From Haloarcula amylovorans (GTDB lineage Archaea; Halobacteriota; Halobacteria; Halobacteriales; Haloarculaceae), in the NCBI RefSeq assembly GCF_004681185.1, contig NZ_SRIF01000009.1:653-64652 (forward strand): a stretch of 64,000 nt of DNA, in the 5' to 3' direction. The notes beneath the pieces were generated by a model. It saw only the letters and a list, made by a program, of their open reading frames with translations, was not told the origin of the DNA and did not search any database. A program made the position numbers and the translations under genes. Shown here piece by piece: positions 41,092 to 50,209 of this stretch. How positions within the stretch are numbered: position 1 is the first letter of the stretch; every line of letters begins with the position of its first letter.

Positions 41092-42226
41092 GAATGGGAA
41101 GCGGAACGGGTAGGATCGGGAATGGTCATTGCGCTATGTGTCTCGAATCGTCCGCTTCGAACGTCTCGGCCAATGGGCTCCTGTCGACCGTACAGCACGC
41201 GTTTTCATCGTCCCCCTGTGCTCGTTTGACAAGACGCGAACCGAAAGTGGAAACGAGTTCGTTCGCTCTCCCCGACAGCGTTTCCAAGTCCGGGCCGCTA
41301 TTTGAGTACGACCAGTCCGATTCGGGTGGTTGGTCGACAGCTTCTGAAAACGGAAATGCCCTTTTCGGGACCGGGTGGGCCCGGCGAGGCGTTCGACCGC
41401 CGGAATAGTCCGTAAAGAGGGGCAGGGAGACCACTGTCTTCGAGCACGAGTCACGTTAATAGAGTAGTAGCAAACGCTATCACCACTTCGTTCAATTTTC
41501 CCTACCGTGCGAAAATGAGGAGTTTATCCCAGTTATATGATATTCTACCGTCTCGTCCCGGAGACGGCTATGTACGGGTGTAATGGGCGGACTCGTGCCG
41601 TGGGCTGTCGTTACTCGGAAGTAATCACCGGAAACGTCGATGTATCACGGCGGTACTGAGAGCAGTGCGAAACGGTAGTAAACGGAGTTCGGACTCACGC
41701 TCGCTCGAACAACCGATCGACGAAAGGACGAAGCGCGTCGCCGTGGAACCGACATCGACGAGAGCTATCAGTTGGTACGATACCGGTACCGAACGCACCC
41801 GAGCGCGTAAGTGCTGCTTCTTATAGTTGCCCCGAGGTCCACCGTTCGGCGAGGGCAGCGGTAGTACTGGTAGTGTAGCGTCACTATGGCCGGCAATAGG
41901 TTCTGACGACCGGCGGTAACTTCGGAGTTCGGGTTACCAGCAGGCAGCAGTTGTGCCACGTACTAAGCCCCGTCTCGGGAAAGTCAGGCAGAATATATCA
42001 CATTTAGTAATAGTAACAGCACGCCGAGTCGAATAATATCATACGTGTTATAATACCGCGCTACTATAATACCTATTTGATTTACGCAACGCTACTCGTC
42101 GAGTATTCGCAGCGGTTGCAGATACGGTATTGTTAATTAAGTTACCTGTATTCGAACGGCTGTTTTGGCGTCGTACGGGCCAGTTCGCCCGTGGATGCCA
42201 GACGATCAGTTTGACTGTGATAAGAC
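41092..42226. other. 1.1-kb gap without a confident gene
   Basis: Only a doubtful acidic ORF (41126-41434, minus) is present. The middle and right part is AT-richer than the surroundings with a direct repeat TATAATACC at 42049-42057 and 42065-42073 (16-bp period) and several TATA-like elements just upstream of the GT2 gene. It may hold promoters for both flanking glycan genes, an unrecognised RNA, or decayed sequence. Confidence 0.35.
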
Positions 42227-43534
42227 ATGGCACGACCCGACAATCACCAAGACGATACGCCGGCTTTTCTCTCGTCCGGCGAACCGGCGGTCGGAATACT
42301 GGCGAGTGACGAGTACGCTGAGTGGGTAGCGGGAGAGATTATTCGTGCACGCAGAAGCGGGCATCAGGTGTTCGTCGCTGGGACAGGGGACACTGAACGG
42401 GACTGGCAGATGTATGCACGCGCGCTCGACGCGACAATACTCGAACAGGAGCGGCGCACTGACGGGACTGTTTCCCTCCGACAGCAACTGAGAGACGCCG
42501 CGTGGAAAGAGGGCTTTCCGGGCCTCATCGTACACACCGATTCACCAAAGCGGATCGACCTGGAACGAAGCATCGAGGAGCTCCAGGCGACGGATTCCTA
42601 CACCGTCGATGCGTACGTCGATCCCCCCGTGTCCGGGGAGACGACAGTGCTCGCCGGGATACCCGCGTACAACGAGGAAAACACCATCGAAGAAGTCGTC
42701 ACGGAAGCGGCCGAATACGTAGACGAAGTTCTGGTAGTAGACGATGGAAGCGACGACCGGACGGCGCTCGCGGCCAAAGCGGCCGGAGCGGCCGTCGTCG
42801 AACACGACTACAACCGCGGATACGGCAGCGCTCTCAACACCCTGTTCGAGCAAGCCAGTCGAGCCAGGGTCGACCACCTGGTCGTGCTCGACGCGGATAG
42901 CCAGCATGACCCCGCCGATATCCCGAAACTCGCCGACTCCCAGCACCGAAACGAGGCCGAGATTGTCGTCGGAAGCAGGTTCGTCGAGGACGGGACGATG
43001 AACGCGCCGTTCTATCGGCGCGTCGGGTTGATGGCGATTAACTCCCTGACGAACATCAGTCACGGCGCGATTCACCCCCGTTCGTGGATCAGAGACACGC
43101 AAAGCGGATTCCGAGCCTACTCGCGGAAAGCGATACAGAGCCTCGCGTCGGACGACGCTATCAGCGCTCGGATGAGCGCCAGTACCGACATTCTAAACCA
43201 CGCTCGTCGGAACGGCTACTCCGTCAAAGAGGTGGGGACGACCGTCGATTATGCGGTCGACGGAGCCAACTGTCACCACCCGCTGTCACACGGCTTCACG
43301 CTGGTAAACAACCTGTTCCAGACCGCCGAAGTCGAGCGACCGCTGTCCGTCCTCGGCATCCCCGGTTTCGTCAGCTGGTTCGGGGGGCTCGGCTTCGCGT
43401 CCCTATGTGTCGTGCGATATACGTCGACGGGACGGATTCCCCTGCTGTTCGGACTGCTTGCCGGCCTCCTGACCCTCACCGGATTGGTTGCCTGTTTCAC
43501 CGCAAGTATCCTCTATTCACTCCCACAACAGTGA
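42227..43534 (+). CDS. GT2-family glycosyltransferase (dolichyl-phosphate sugar synthase type) with membrane tail
   Basis: This 435-residue protein has three parts. The N-terminal ~135 residues resemble a Rossmann-like nucleotide-binding accessory domain (VGILASDEYAEWVAGEIIRA). The GT2 domain starts at VLAGIPAYNEENTIEEVVTE, with the DxD-like VVLDADSQHDPADIPKL and RDTQSGFRAYSRKAI. Two C-terminal helices (FVSWFGGLGFASLCVVRY; LLFGLLAGLLTLTGLVACFT) anchor it. It probably transfers a sugar from a nucleotide to polyprenyl phosphate for surface glycan synthesis. Confidence 0.87.
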   Translation: MARPDNHQDDTPAFLSSGEPAVGILASDEYAEWVAGEIIRARRSGHQVFVAGTGDTERDWQMYARALDATILEQERRTDGTVSLRQQLRDAAWKEGFPGLIVHTDSPKRIDLERSIEELQATDSYTVDAYVDPPVSGETTVLAGIPAYNEENTIEEVVTEAAEYVDEVLVVDDGSDDRTALAAKAAGAAVVEHDYNRGYGSALNTLFEQASRARVDHLVVLDADSQHDPADIPKLADSQHRNEAEIVVGSRFVEDGTMNAPFYRRVGLMAINSLTNISHGAIHPRSWIRDTQSGFRAYSRKAIQSLASDDAISARMSASTDILNHARRNGYSVKEVGTTVDYAVDGANCHHPLSHGFTLVNNLFQTAEVERPLSVLGIPGFVSWFGGLGFASLCVVRYTSTGRIPLLFGLLAGLLTLTGLVACFTASILYSLPQQ

Positions 43535-43613
43535 CGCCCGGCTGTGGCAAGGACTCTTCGAGTGACGGCGGCGCCTCGGCCGTTCCGACGGATGCGCTGC
43601 AGTGACGCGGCGG

Positions 43614-44381
43614 TCACGAACTAGTAGCTCGCAGGAAGTAGACGCCGTCGCGGTTCGTCGACGGGTCGGCCAGCCGCTCCCTGGTGAATCCCAGTCGGTC
43701 GAGTAGCCGCTCGACGTCCTCTGGTGACGCACCGTATCGGTCGCACTTTCGCTCGTGGACTTCGACGAATACCGTCTCGACACCGTTTAGTGTCTCCGTC
43801 AGGCCGTCGAGAACGTCCAGTTCCGCGCCCTGTACGTCTATCTTCAGCACGTCGGGCGCGGGGACGCCGCGCTCGACGAGTTCGTCGCCGCTTACCGTCT
43901 GAACTTCGATGCCGGACTCGACGCTTCGCTCCGGTGTCACGTAGTGGTGGCCACCTCCAAGTTCGGTCGTCTCCGACCGGAGAGACGCTGTCGCGTGCTC
44001 TCTCCCGAGCGCAATCGGCGTGACCGTCCAGCGCTCTGCCGGGGCGTTGGCACGGAGATTCTGTCGAAGGCGTTCCCGATTCGTCGGTTCGGGTTCGAAC
44101 GCGACGACGTGATCTCCCCTCCGTATCGCGAAACAGGCGTACGTCCCGACACAGGCACCGACGTCCCAGACGGTCTCGTCGCCGTCAAGGGCGTCGAGAA
44201 ACGCCCGGAGGACGTGGCGCTCCCCACCCTGTTTCGTCGCGCGGACGTACTCCGTCCGCGTGGCGACGTGAAACCGACTCTCGGTCGATCCCACGCGGAC
44301 CGTCCGCGGCGTTCGCCGCAGCGCTAGAACGGCCTTCCAGCAGGCAGCGTACAGTCGGATGGCGGCTGCTGGTCTACGCAT
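43614..44381 (-). CDS. FkbM-family SAM-dependent methyltransferase
   Basis: This 255-residue protein has the SAM-binding motif VWDVGACVGTYACFAIRRGD, motif II VVAFEPEPTNRERLRQNL, and the FkbM-type DVLKIDVQGAELDVLDGL with the terminal VFVEVHERKCDRYG. It likely O-methylates a sugar in the glycan made by this cluster. ATG at 44379-44381, divergent from the ATP-grasp gene. Confidence 0.88.
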   Translation of the reverse strand: MRRPAAAIRLYAACWKAVLALRRTPRTVRVGSTESRFHVATRTEYVRATKQGGERHVLRAFLDALDGDETVWDVGACVGTYACFAIRRGDHVVAFEPEPTNRERLRQNLRANAPAERWTVTPIALGREHATASLRSETTELGGGHHYVTPERSVESGIEVQTVSGDELVERGVPAPDVLKIDVQGAELDVLDGLTETLNGVETVFVEVHERKCDRYGASPEDVERLLDRLGFTRERLADPSTNRDGVYFLRATSS

Positions 44382-44496
44382 CGTCGGTGTTCGCTCCGGT
44401 CGAGAAAATGTTATATGCCTCCTATCGAGGCGTAATCCGACCTGTCTCCGAGAAGTCTATGAGTAGTTATACCGGTGTTGCGGTAACGGTCAGGAA

Positions 44497-45705
44497 ATGC
44501 GGAAAGAATACGACACGGAAGACGCCGTTCTCCTCCCAGCAGGAGTCTCCGGGAAGAGCCTCACCTGCGTCCGGTCGCTCGGATCGAAGGGCGTCCGGAC
44601 TATCGTCGCGTCGTCGAAACGGTCTGTACCGGCCGCCGCGTCCCGGTACTGCGACGAACACGTGACCGTCCCCTCGGCGTATCAGGACCTCTTGGCGTAC
44701 AAGGAGGCCATCCTCGCGCTAGCGAGTCGCGAGAACGTGCGTACGATAATTCCCAGCCGCGAGGTCGATGCGTTCGTCCTCTCGCGGTATCGGTCGTCGT
44801 TCGCGGACCACGTAGAGCCCATCTGGCCGCCGATGGAGACCCTTCGGAAGGTACAGGACTGTCTACTCGTTCCGGACGTCGCCGCGGCAGCAGACGTGCC
44901 CATTCCGGAGACGGTGTCGTTCGACGATGTCGAGGACTGGCAGCGCGAGCGCATCGTCAAGCCGCGGTACGCGCTCCTCACCGGAGCCTACGTGGACTCG
45001 CTCTCCGCACGCGAGTGTAACGGTCGCCTCTCGCCGATACACCCTACTCCGGGGGTCGAGCCCGACCGAGACGAGGTGCTCTCGGCGATGGACGGTCACG
45101 TCCCCATCGTCCAGTCCTACACCCCGATCGAACACGAGTACTCGTTTCGCGCGCTATACGACCACGGCGAACCGGTCCTGACCAGCCTCCGACGGCAGAT
45201 TCGGGGGCAGACGTACGCGGGCGGCGCAAGCGTCTACCGGGAACTCGTCGAGATTCCCGAACTGTCGGCGCTCGGCCGTCGGGTCCTCGACGAACTCGAC
45301 TGGCACGGGCTCGCGACGGTGCAGTTCATCGAGAACGCGGACACCGGCGAGTACGAACTGCTCGAAGTCAATCCGCGGACCTGGACGTCGATTCCGACCG
45401 ACGTGCGCGCGGGTGCCGATTACCCCTACGCGTTCTATCTGTTGGCCACCGGTCAAGCGGACGAGATTGATACGGACCACGAGATCGGGTTCGGGACCCA
45501 TCTCCTGTTCGGGGAACTCCAGTACCTCAAGAGTGTGGCGTTCGACGACTACCCGAACGCACCCAGACCGGCGCTCAGCGAGGCGGTCTCGGCAGTGTTG
45601 CGCTCGACGTACGAACACCCGCACTTCGACTATCTCGTGGCAGACGACGCCGCGCCGTTCGTCCGCGGCGTCCTGAACGTCCTCGAAGAGCGGGTATCGT
45701 CGTGA
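44497..45705 (+). CDS. ATP-grasp carboxylate-amine ligase
   Basis: This 402-residue protein begins VLLPAGVSGKSLTCVRSLGS (preATP-grasp Rossmann part). The ATP-grasp core follows, with a lysine in ERIVKPRYALLTGAYVDSLS, HVPIVQSYTPIEHEYSFRAL and the metal-binding ATVQFIENADTGEYELLEVN(P)RTW. Members join an amino group to a carboxylate; in glycan clusters they can amidate sugar acids or add amino acids. The substrate is not readable. Convergent with the flippase, 1 bp between stops. Confidence 0.82.
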   Translation: MRKEYDTEDAVLLPAGVSGKSLTCVRSLGSKGVRTIVASSKRSVPAAASRYCDEHVTVPSAYQDLLAYKEAILALASRENVRTIIPSREVDAFVLSRYRSSFADHVEPIWPPMETLRKVQDCLLVPDVAAAADVPIPETVSFDDVEDWQRERIVKPRYALLTGAYVDSLSARECNGRLSPIHPTPGVEPDRDEVLSAMDGHVPIVQSYTPIEHEYSFRALYDHGEPVLTSLRRQIRGQTYAGGASVYRELVEIPELSALGRRVLDELDWHGLATVQFIENADTGEYELLEVNPRTWTSIPTDVRAGADYPYAFYLLATGQADEIDTDHEIGFGTHLLFGELQYLKSVAFDDYPNAPRPALSEAVSAVLRSTYEHPHFDYLVADDAAPFVRGVLNVLEERVSS

Positions 45706-45706
45706 C

Positions 45707-47125
45707 TCAGCCGCGGACAGCGTTCACGCCCGGATAGAGTATCCGGTCGCGGACGCTCGGAATCGCGATTGAGAGAACGAGATAGACACAGACCCCTAGT
45801 CCGACGTGGGCGAGGAGGGCGACTAGTCCGTCAACCGGAACCATAGTCCGGACCGCGACGAGAACGGCCCCCATTCCGAGCGAAGAGAGGGCATACCAGC
45901 AGACGAGGTCGGTGGGATAGCTGAGCGTGAGAAAGCGGGAGAGATATCGGGTCTGTAAGAGCGCGTTCACCAGCCATGCCCCGGCGGTGGCGAGGGCCGC
46001 GCCTTCGAACCCGATTGTCACGACGAGGACGGGACTGGCGACGAGGTTCAGGCCCACCGCAGAGACAGTGGCGCGTGCCGTGAGGTCCGGGCGGTCCAGC
46101 GCCCGGATGGACGCGCCTACGATGTCGTTGTACGACTGGACGAGCTTCTCCACCATGAGAATCACCAGGACGGTCGAAGCGATGGTGTACTCCGGCCCGA
46201 AAATGAAGTCGAGCGCCGGTCTGGCGTAGAGAAAGGCCCCGACGAGCGCCGGGACGGAGACGAACGTGACGAACCCCAGCGCGCGGGAGACGGTATTCTC
46301 GATGCGGTCGGTCGAGGAATCGGCATCCCATCGGCTTATCTGTGGAAACAGGTTCAGTTCGATGGACTTGCTGAACAGGAGAACCAGCAGTGTCAGCTGC
46401 CACGCTACCTCGTAGGCGCTGACGAACCGACCCGAGAGGAAGAATCCGATGACGACGACGTCCATCCACTGGTAGACGCGCCCGCCGGCGACTGTGAACG
46501 TCTCGAACTTCGAGAACGCCAAGAGCGACCGAATTCGGTCGACGTCGGGCCGGCCGATGGCCGTATCACAACGGTGAAACGCTCGGAGAAACTCGACCGT
46601 CCGACCACAGATCAGGGCGACCAGAATCCCGCGGCTCCCCCAGCCGAGGTTCAACAGGAGGACAGCGAGACCAACCCACACGATTCGGCGGGAGAACTCG
46701 ATGGAAGCCGTCTCGCCGACGCGTAACTCGCCGCGGATGGCCTGTAGATAGAACCGCGCCAGTTCCTGGACGACCAACCCCGCGACGAGGAGGGTAACGT
46801 AAGGCATTCCGAGCGCCGACCTGATGAGCGACCGCCCCAGCCACACGCCCGTACAGACTACGGCGAGCGTCCCGAGCTTGAACGCTAGCGCAGAACCAAG
46901 CGTGCTCGACGGCGCTTGCCCCTCCGAGAGCCGTTTCTCTAGCGCACCCCGCATGCCTAGGTCCGCCGGAATCGATAGGAGTCCCAGCAAGGCGAGATAG
47001 AGGAAGAACGTACTGAGTTCCTCGGGCAGAAGCATCCGGGTGAAATACGTTATCGCGCCGAAGAAGAGAAACGCGTTTCCGAACTTCGCGACGAGCACCT
47101 TCGCCGTCGACCGACCGAGGTCCAT
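45707..47125 (-). CDS. Polysaccharide/oligosaccharide flippase (Wzx/MVF type)
   Basis: This 472-residue protein has 12-14 membrane helices and starts STAKVLVAKFGNAFLFFGAI then TYFTRMLLPEELSTFFLYLA, the usual beginning of polysaccharide biosynthesis exporters. Later helices include SVPALVGAFLYARPALDFIF and YNDIVGASIRALDRPDLTA, a typical cytoplasmic loop. It should move lipid-linked glycan to the outer face for the cluster's transferases. ATG at 47123-47125. Confidence 0.88.
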   Translation of the reverse strand: MDLGRSTAKVLVAKFGNAFLFFGAITYFTRMLLPEELSTFFLYLALLGLLSIPADLGMRGALEKRLSEGQAPSSTLGSALAFKLGTLAVVCTGVWLGRSLIRSALGMPYVTLLVAGLVVQELARFYLQAIRGELRVGETASIEFSRRIVWVGLAVLLLNLGWGSRGILVALICGRTVEFLRAFHRCDTAIGRPDVDRIRSLLAFSKFETFTVAGGRVYQWMDVVVIGFFLSGRFVSAYEVAWQLTLLVLLFSKSIELNLFPQISRWDADSSTDRIENTVSRALGFVTFVSVPALVGAFLYARPALDFIFGPEYTIASTVLVILMVEKLVQSYNDIVGASIRALDRPDLTARATVSAVGLNLVASPVLVVTIGFEGAALATAGAWLVNALLQTRYLSRFLTLSYPTDLVCWYALSSLGMGAVLVAVRTMVPVDGLVALLAHVGLGVCVYLVLSIAIPSVRDRILYPGVNAVRG

Positions 47126-47448
47126 GGCCGAAGTGCCGTTTCCGCACCAATCGTTATAGACAACGTAGCGGCCGAAAGTAGGCGATCGAGATGCCGTCTC
47201 GTTTTGAGCGAGGCAGTGTCACCCGCCCGAGATGCAGTTCCGCGAGGCGGCAGCTCGGTGTGAACGGCGGTTGCCACCGCTATCCGCGGACAAACGTGGC
47301 CATATATCGACAAGATTGGCGTATAGCTATGCAACCCCGCCCTATCGGGCCGATAACACGGGGTTTCTCCTCGCTACGCTCGGTTTCCAGCGCCTTCTCC
47401 CGCGAACAGTCCTCCAGACTTTTCAGCCGCGGCCGCGCCCGTAGAACG
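47126..47448. other. Intergenic region upstream of the DUF1616 gene
   Basis: In this 323-bp divergent gap, TATA-like elements are seen at about 47150-47160 (CGTTATAGAC, for the minus-strand flippase) and in GGCCATATATCGAC and GGCGTATAGCTATG at about 47298-47332 for the plus strand. If the latter is used, the DUF1616 mRNA has a leader of ~100 nt. No gene is seen. Confidence 0.35.
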
Positions 47449-48030
47449 ATGTCGTCTCCGCCGACGCTCCCGACCCGCCTCCTGCGATGGCTCCGGACTG
47501 GGCGATACCTCCGCTATAGAGTTCCAGTAGTGACCGACCCGTTGGACAACAGAGCGGGTGCGTGGCTCGGGCACCTCCTGATACTCGGATGCCTCCTCGT
47601 CGCCGTCGGCACTATCGGATACGGTTTCACGAAGCCGACGCAGGACGCGGGCTACACCGAATTCGCCGTCTTCACCGAGGAGGGCGGTGAGCTGATCGCG
47701 GCCGAGTATCCGTCACAGCACGCGGAAGACGGCACCGTCGTCGTCAGGGTCTCGAATCACGAGGGACGGACGCTGAACTACACGGTCGTCGCCGTCTCAC
47801 AGCGTGTCGACGGAGGCGAACAGCAGACGCCAACGATACAGGCGCAGTCCACGCTCGGGCGGCGTCGTCTCGCACTCTCGGACAACGAGACCGGCCGCGC
47901 TCGGTTCGACGTGACCGGCGGTCTGACCGGTGGAGACGTCCGTGTCGCGTTTCTGCTCTACCGGGGCGACACCCCGGAGAGCCCGCGACGTGAGACGGCC
48001 TATCGATCGCTGTATGTCTGGGTGAGTTGA
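47449..48030 (+). CDS. DUF1616 extracytoplasmic domain protein
   Basis: ATG at 47449 (193 residues); the longer frame upstream lacks coding character. One helix (LGHLLILGCLLVAVGTIGYG) is followed by the soluble DUF1616 domain: AGYTEFAVFTEEGGELIAAE, VVVRVSNHEGRTLNYTVVAV, and the terminal VAFLLYRGDTPESPRRETAY. DUF1616 domains usually sit on the outer face next to archaeal glycan or flagellin-glycosylation genes; the function is not known. Shorter than the multi-helix DUF1616 members. Confidence 0.75.
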   Translation: MSSPPTLPTRLLRWLRTGRYLRYRVPVVTDPLDNRAGAWLGHLLILGCLLVAVGTIGYGFTKPTQDAGYTEFAVFTEEGGELIAAEYPSQHAEDGTVVVRVSNHEGRTLNYTVVAVSQRVDGGEQQTPTIQAQSTLGRRRLALSDNETGRARFDVTGGLTGGDVRVAFLLYRGDTPESPRRETAYRSLYVWVS

Positions 48031-48171
48031 GAGACGAGCGACGGCACCCGAGACAGAGAACAGCAGCTCTCACGTCGTGGAATCAGTGCTTACCGGAGCG
48101 TGCTCGGTGTGAGTGACGCGTACGGGCACAATTACAATCACCGTCAACCTCGCTCCCTGCAGACGAGAACG

Positions 48172-49413
48172 ATGTTTGGCTCTCTCTCCGAACGTGCGTC
48201 GGTCGAACGCGTCGAGAACGTCGTGTTGTTCGTCTCGGACGCGATGCGGTACGACTTCCTGCCGCAGTCGGTCCGGCGGCTCGGTGTCACGGCGAAAGGC
48301 ATCGCGCCGAGTACCTTCACCGCGTCGTCCCTGCCGTCGCTGACGAGCGGGCAGTATCCCGCCACGCATCGGGTCTGGATGTTCGACGACCAACTCGCGG
48401 AGACGCCGCCGCTCCTCGACGGGAGCGCAACGGACGTTGGATTCGACGCCGAGGCGGTCTGGCCGGAGCTGCCAGCGCCGGAGAAACCACCGCTCCAGAT
48501 TCACCACCTCACCGAAGAGCGTACGCTCGACGACCTCGAACCCCCGTTCACGCACGTCGTTCACGACGTGGGTCCGCACGCGCCGTACGGGTTCGACAAC
48601 GGCGTCTTCGAGTCCACCAAAGCGTTCTTTGAGGAGCACGAGCGCCGGCGCGCGCCGCTGGTGTCCCTCTATAGAGAGGACTGCCGTCGGTCCGCGTCCA
48701 GATTTCTCGACATCTACGACGACCTCGAAGAGCGCGGCCTCCTCTCGGAGACGCTCGTCATCTTCACCAGCGACCACGGTCAGTGTCTCGGCGAACCCGC
48801 GAACGGCGGTCGGTTCGGTCATGGCCATCCGATGGTCCCGGAGACAGTCGAAATCCCGGTCGTCTTCGCCGGGGCTGGCCTGCCCCGCGGGAGAGAGTAC
48901 GGCGCGCTCGTCTCCGGGACCGACATCGCACCGACCGCACACTCGGCACAGCGTGGCCGGGTCTCCGACCTGGTCGACGGCCTCGATCTCTGGACGGAGA
49001 CGCCGCCCGAAGACCGGACGCCGCGGTCGGACGTCTGGCAACACCTCGACGTGGGCGTCGGCCCCCTGGACTACGAACTCACCGTCTATGCGGCGACGTC
49101 GGCCTGGAGCGAAGACGGCGGCCACATCTTCCAACGGGGGTCAAGCGCCGAACGGACTGTGGCGCTCGGTTACGACAACTGCTTCAGAGGCTACTCCCCG
49201 GCGTGGCGGCACAACTCCTCGCCCGGCAGCCTGCTCTCCTTTCTCGCTCTCTCGCTACAGCGGGAACTGACCTTCGGGGCCCCCGATTTCACCCGCGAAG
49301 CGGCCCGAGAAGAGGTTCCGTCGGCGTTCCAGACCGGCGACCCCGCGGTCACCGATACGACCCTGAGCGACCGACAGGAGGACAGGCTCCGCGACCTCGG
49401 CTACCTGAAGTGA
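48172..49413 (+). CDS. Sulfatase-like alkaline-phosphatase-superfamily hydrolase
   Basis: ATG at 48172 (413 residues; the upstream extension lacks coding character). First metal site VVLFVSDAMRYDF; active-site segment STFTASSLPSLTSGQYPATH, with Thr where sulfatases have Cys; then VVHDVGPHAPYG, VIFTSDHGQCLG and GRFGHGHPMVPETVEIPVVF. The C-terminal VTDTTLSDRQEDRLRDLGYL tail matches other archaeal sulfatase-like proteins, including the one at 33622. It is more likely a phospho- or sulfo-ester enzyme acting on lipids or glycan precursors than a classical sulfatase. Confidence 0.8.
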   Translation: MFGSLSERASVERVENVVLFVSDAMRYDFLPQSVRRLGVTAKGIAPSTFTASSLPSLTSGQYPATHRVWMFDDQLAETPPLLDGSATDVGFDAEAVWPELPAPEKPPLQIHHLTEERTLDDLEPPFTHVVHDVGPHAPYGFDNGVFESTKAFFEEHERRRAPLVSLYREDCRRSASRFLDIYDDLEERGLLSETLVIFTSDHGQCLGEPANGGRFGHGHPMVPETVEIPVVFAGAGLPRGREYGALVSGTDIAPTAHSAQRGRVSDLVDGLDLWTETPPEDRTPRSDVWQHLDVGVGPLDYELTVYAATSAWSEDGGHIFQRGSSAERTVALGYDNCFRGYSPAWRHNSSPGSLLSFLALSLQRELTFGAPDFTREAAREEVPSAFQTGDPAVTDTTLSDRQEDRLRDLGYLK

Positions 49414-49417
49414 GCCG

Positions 49418-49942
49418 ATGCGGCCGGACATCCACGCCGGGCTAGCCTATCTCGCGTGGACGGCGTACACGCATCTCTCGGCCACCCGACCGCCGACGGA
49501 CGCGGAGTTCTGGGTAGTCATCTTCGGGAGTCAGTTCCCAGACCTCGTCGACAAACCGCTAGCGTGGACGTTCGGCGTCTTGCCGTCCGGGCGGTCGCTC
49601 GGCCACTCGCTGCTGACGGCGGCGATACTCGTCGTCGTCCTCCGGCGGTACCTCTCTCGCGACCGCGACGTACTCGTGACCGCCTTCGCCGTCTCGGTCG
49701 TCGGACACGACCTCCTCGATGCGATTCCCCCGCTCCAGCGAGGACAGCCCGCCTACGTGCGCTATCTCCTCTGGCCGGTCGTCGACCAACCGCCCTACGA
49801 CACCTCGCGGTCGCTGCTGGACTCCCTCGTAGGCGGTATGTTCCACGGCGAATGGGGACTGTCGTCGCTCGCGATTCTGCTCGTCGCGCTCGTCTGGATA
49901 GCCGACGGAACGCCGGGACTTCCCATCGGTGACGGCGAGTGA
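49418..49942 (+). CDS. YdjM-type membrane-bound metal-dependent hydrolase
   Basis: This 174-residue protein has four to five hydrophobic segments. Conserved polar residues are spread along it: MRPDIHAGLAYLAWTAYTHL, FGSQFPDLVDKPLAWTFGVL, RSLGHSLLTAAILVVVLRR and VVGHDLLDAIPP. The H..., PD..DK, GHS, GHD set is the YdjM/DUF457 signature, a family of membrane proteins thought to be metal-dependent hydrolases of lipids. It starts 4 bp after the sulfatase-like gene and is presumably co-transcribed. Confidence 0.82.
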   Translation: MRPDIHAGLAYLAWTAYTHLSATRPPTDAEFWVVIFGSQFPDLVDKPLAWTFGVLPSGRSLGHSLLTAAILVVVLRRYLSRDRDVLVTAFAVSVVGHDLLDAIPPLQRGQPAYVRYLLWPVVDQPPYDTSRSLLDSLVGGMFHGEWGLSSLAILLVALVWIADGTPGLPIGDGE

Positions 49943-50209
49943 CGCGAGAGCTATCCCTAAGGAAACATATCGGACGATAAGACGGCGTTAGCGTAGATAA
50001 TTTGTCGATACTGCTTGTACCGACGATTGCAGGCCCGTTCGCGGACGCTCTGGCCGTCTCCGGACTACCTCGTAACGGAGTAAGTCGGGACAAGGGATAG
50101 GGCGGTTCGACCCGTCGTTCCGTCCCCGAGCGACGTGAGTTCGGTAGGGCCGTTCAATCGGCGCTACCCGCTGAATTACAAATTTACCGCTGTTCCTCGC
50201 GTCGTGGTA

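Noticed and set aside
41126..41434. Acidic 102-codon minus-strand ORF upstream of the DUF2206 gene
   Set aside because: Its N-terminal third has basic, irregular composition and no family resemblance; an overlapping plus-strand frame is equally long. Kept only as a doubtful possibility in the gap description.
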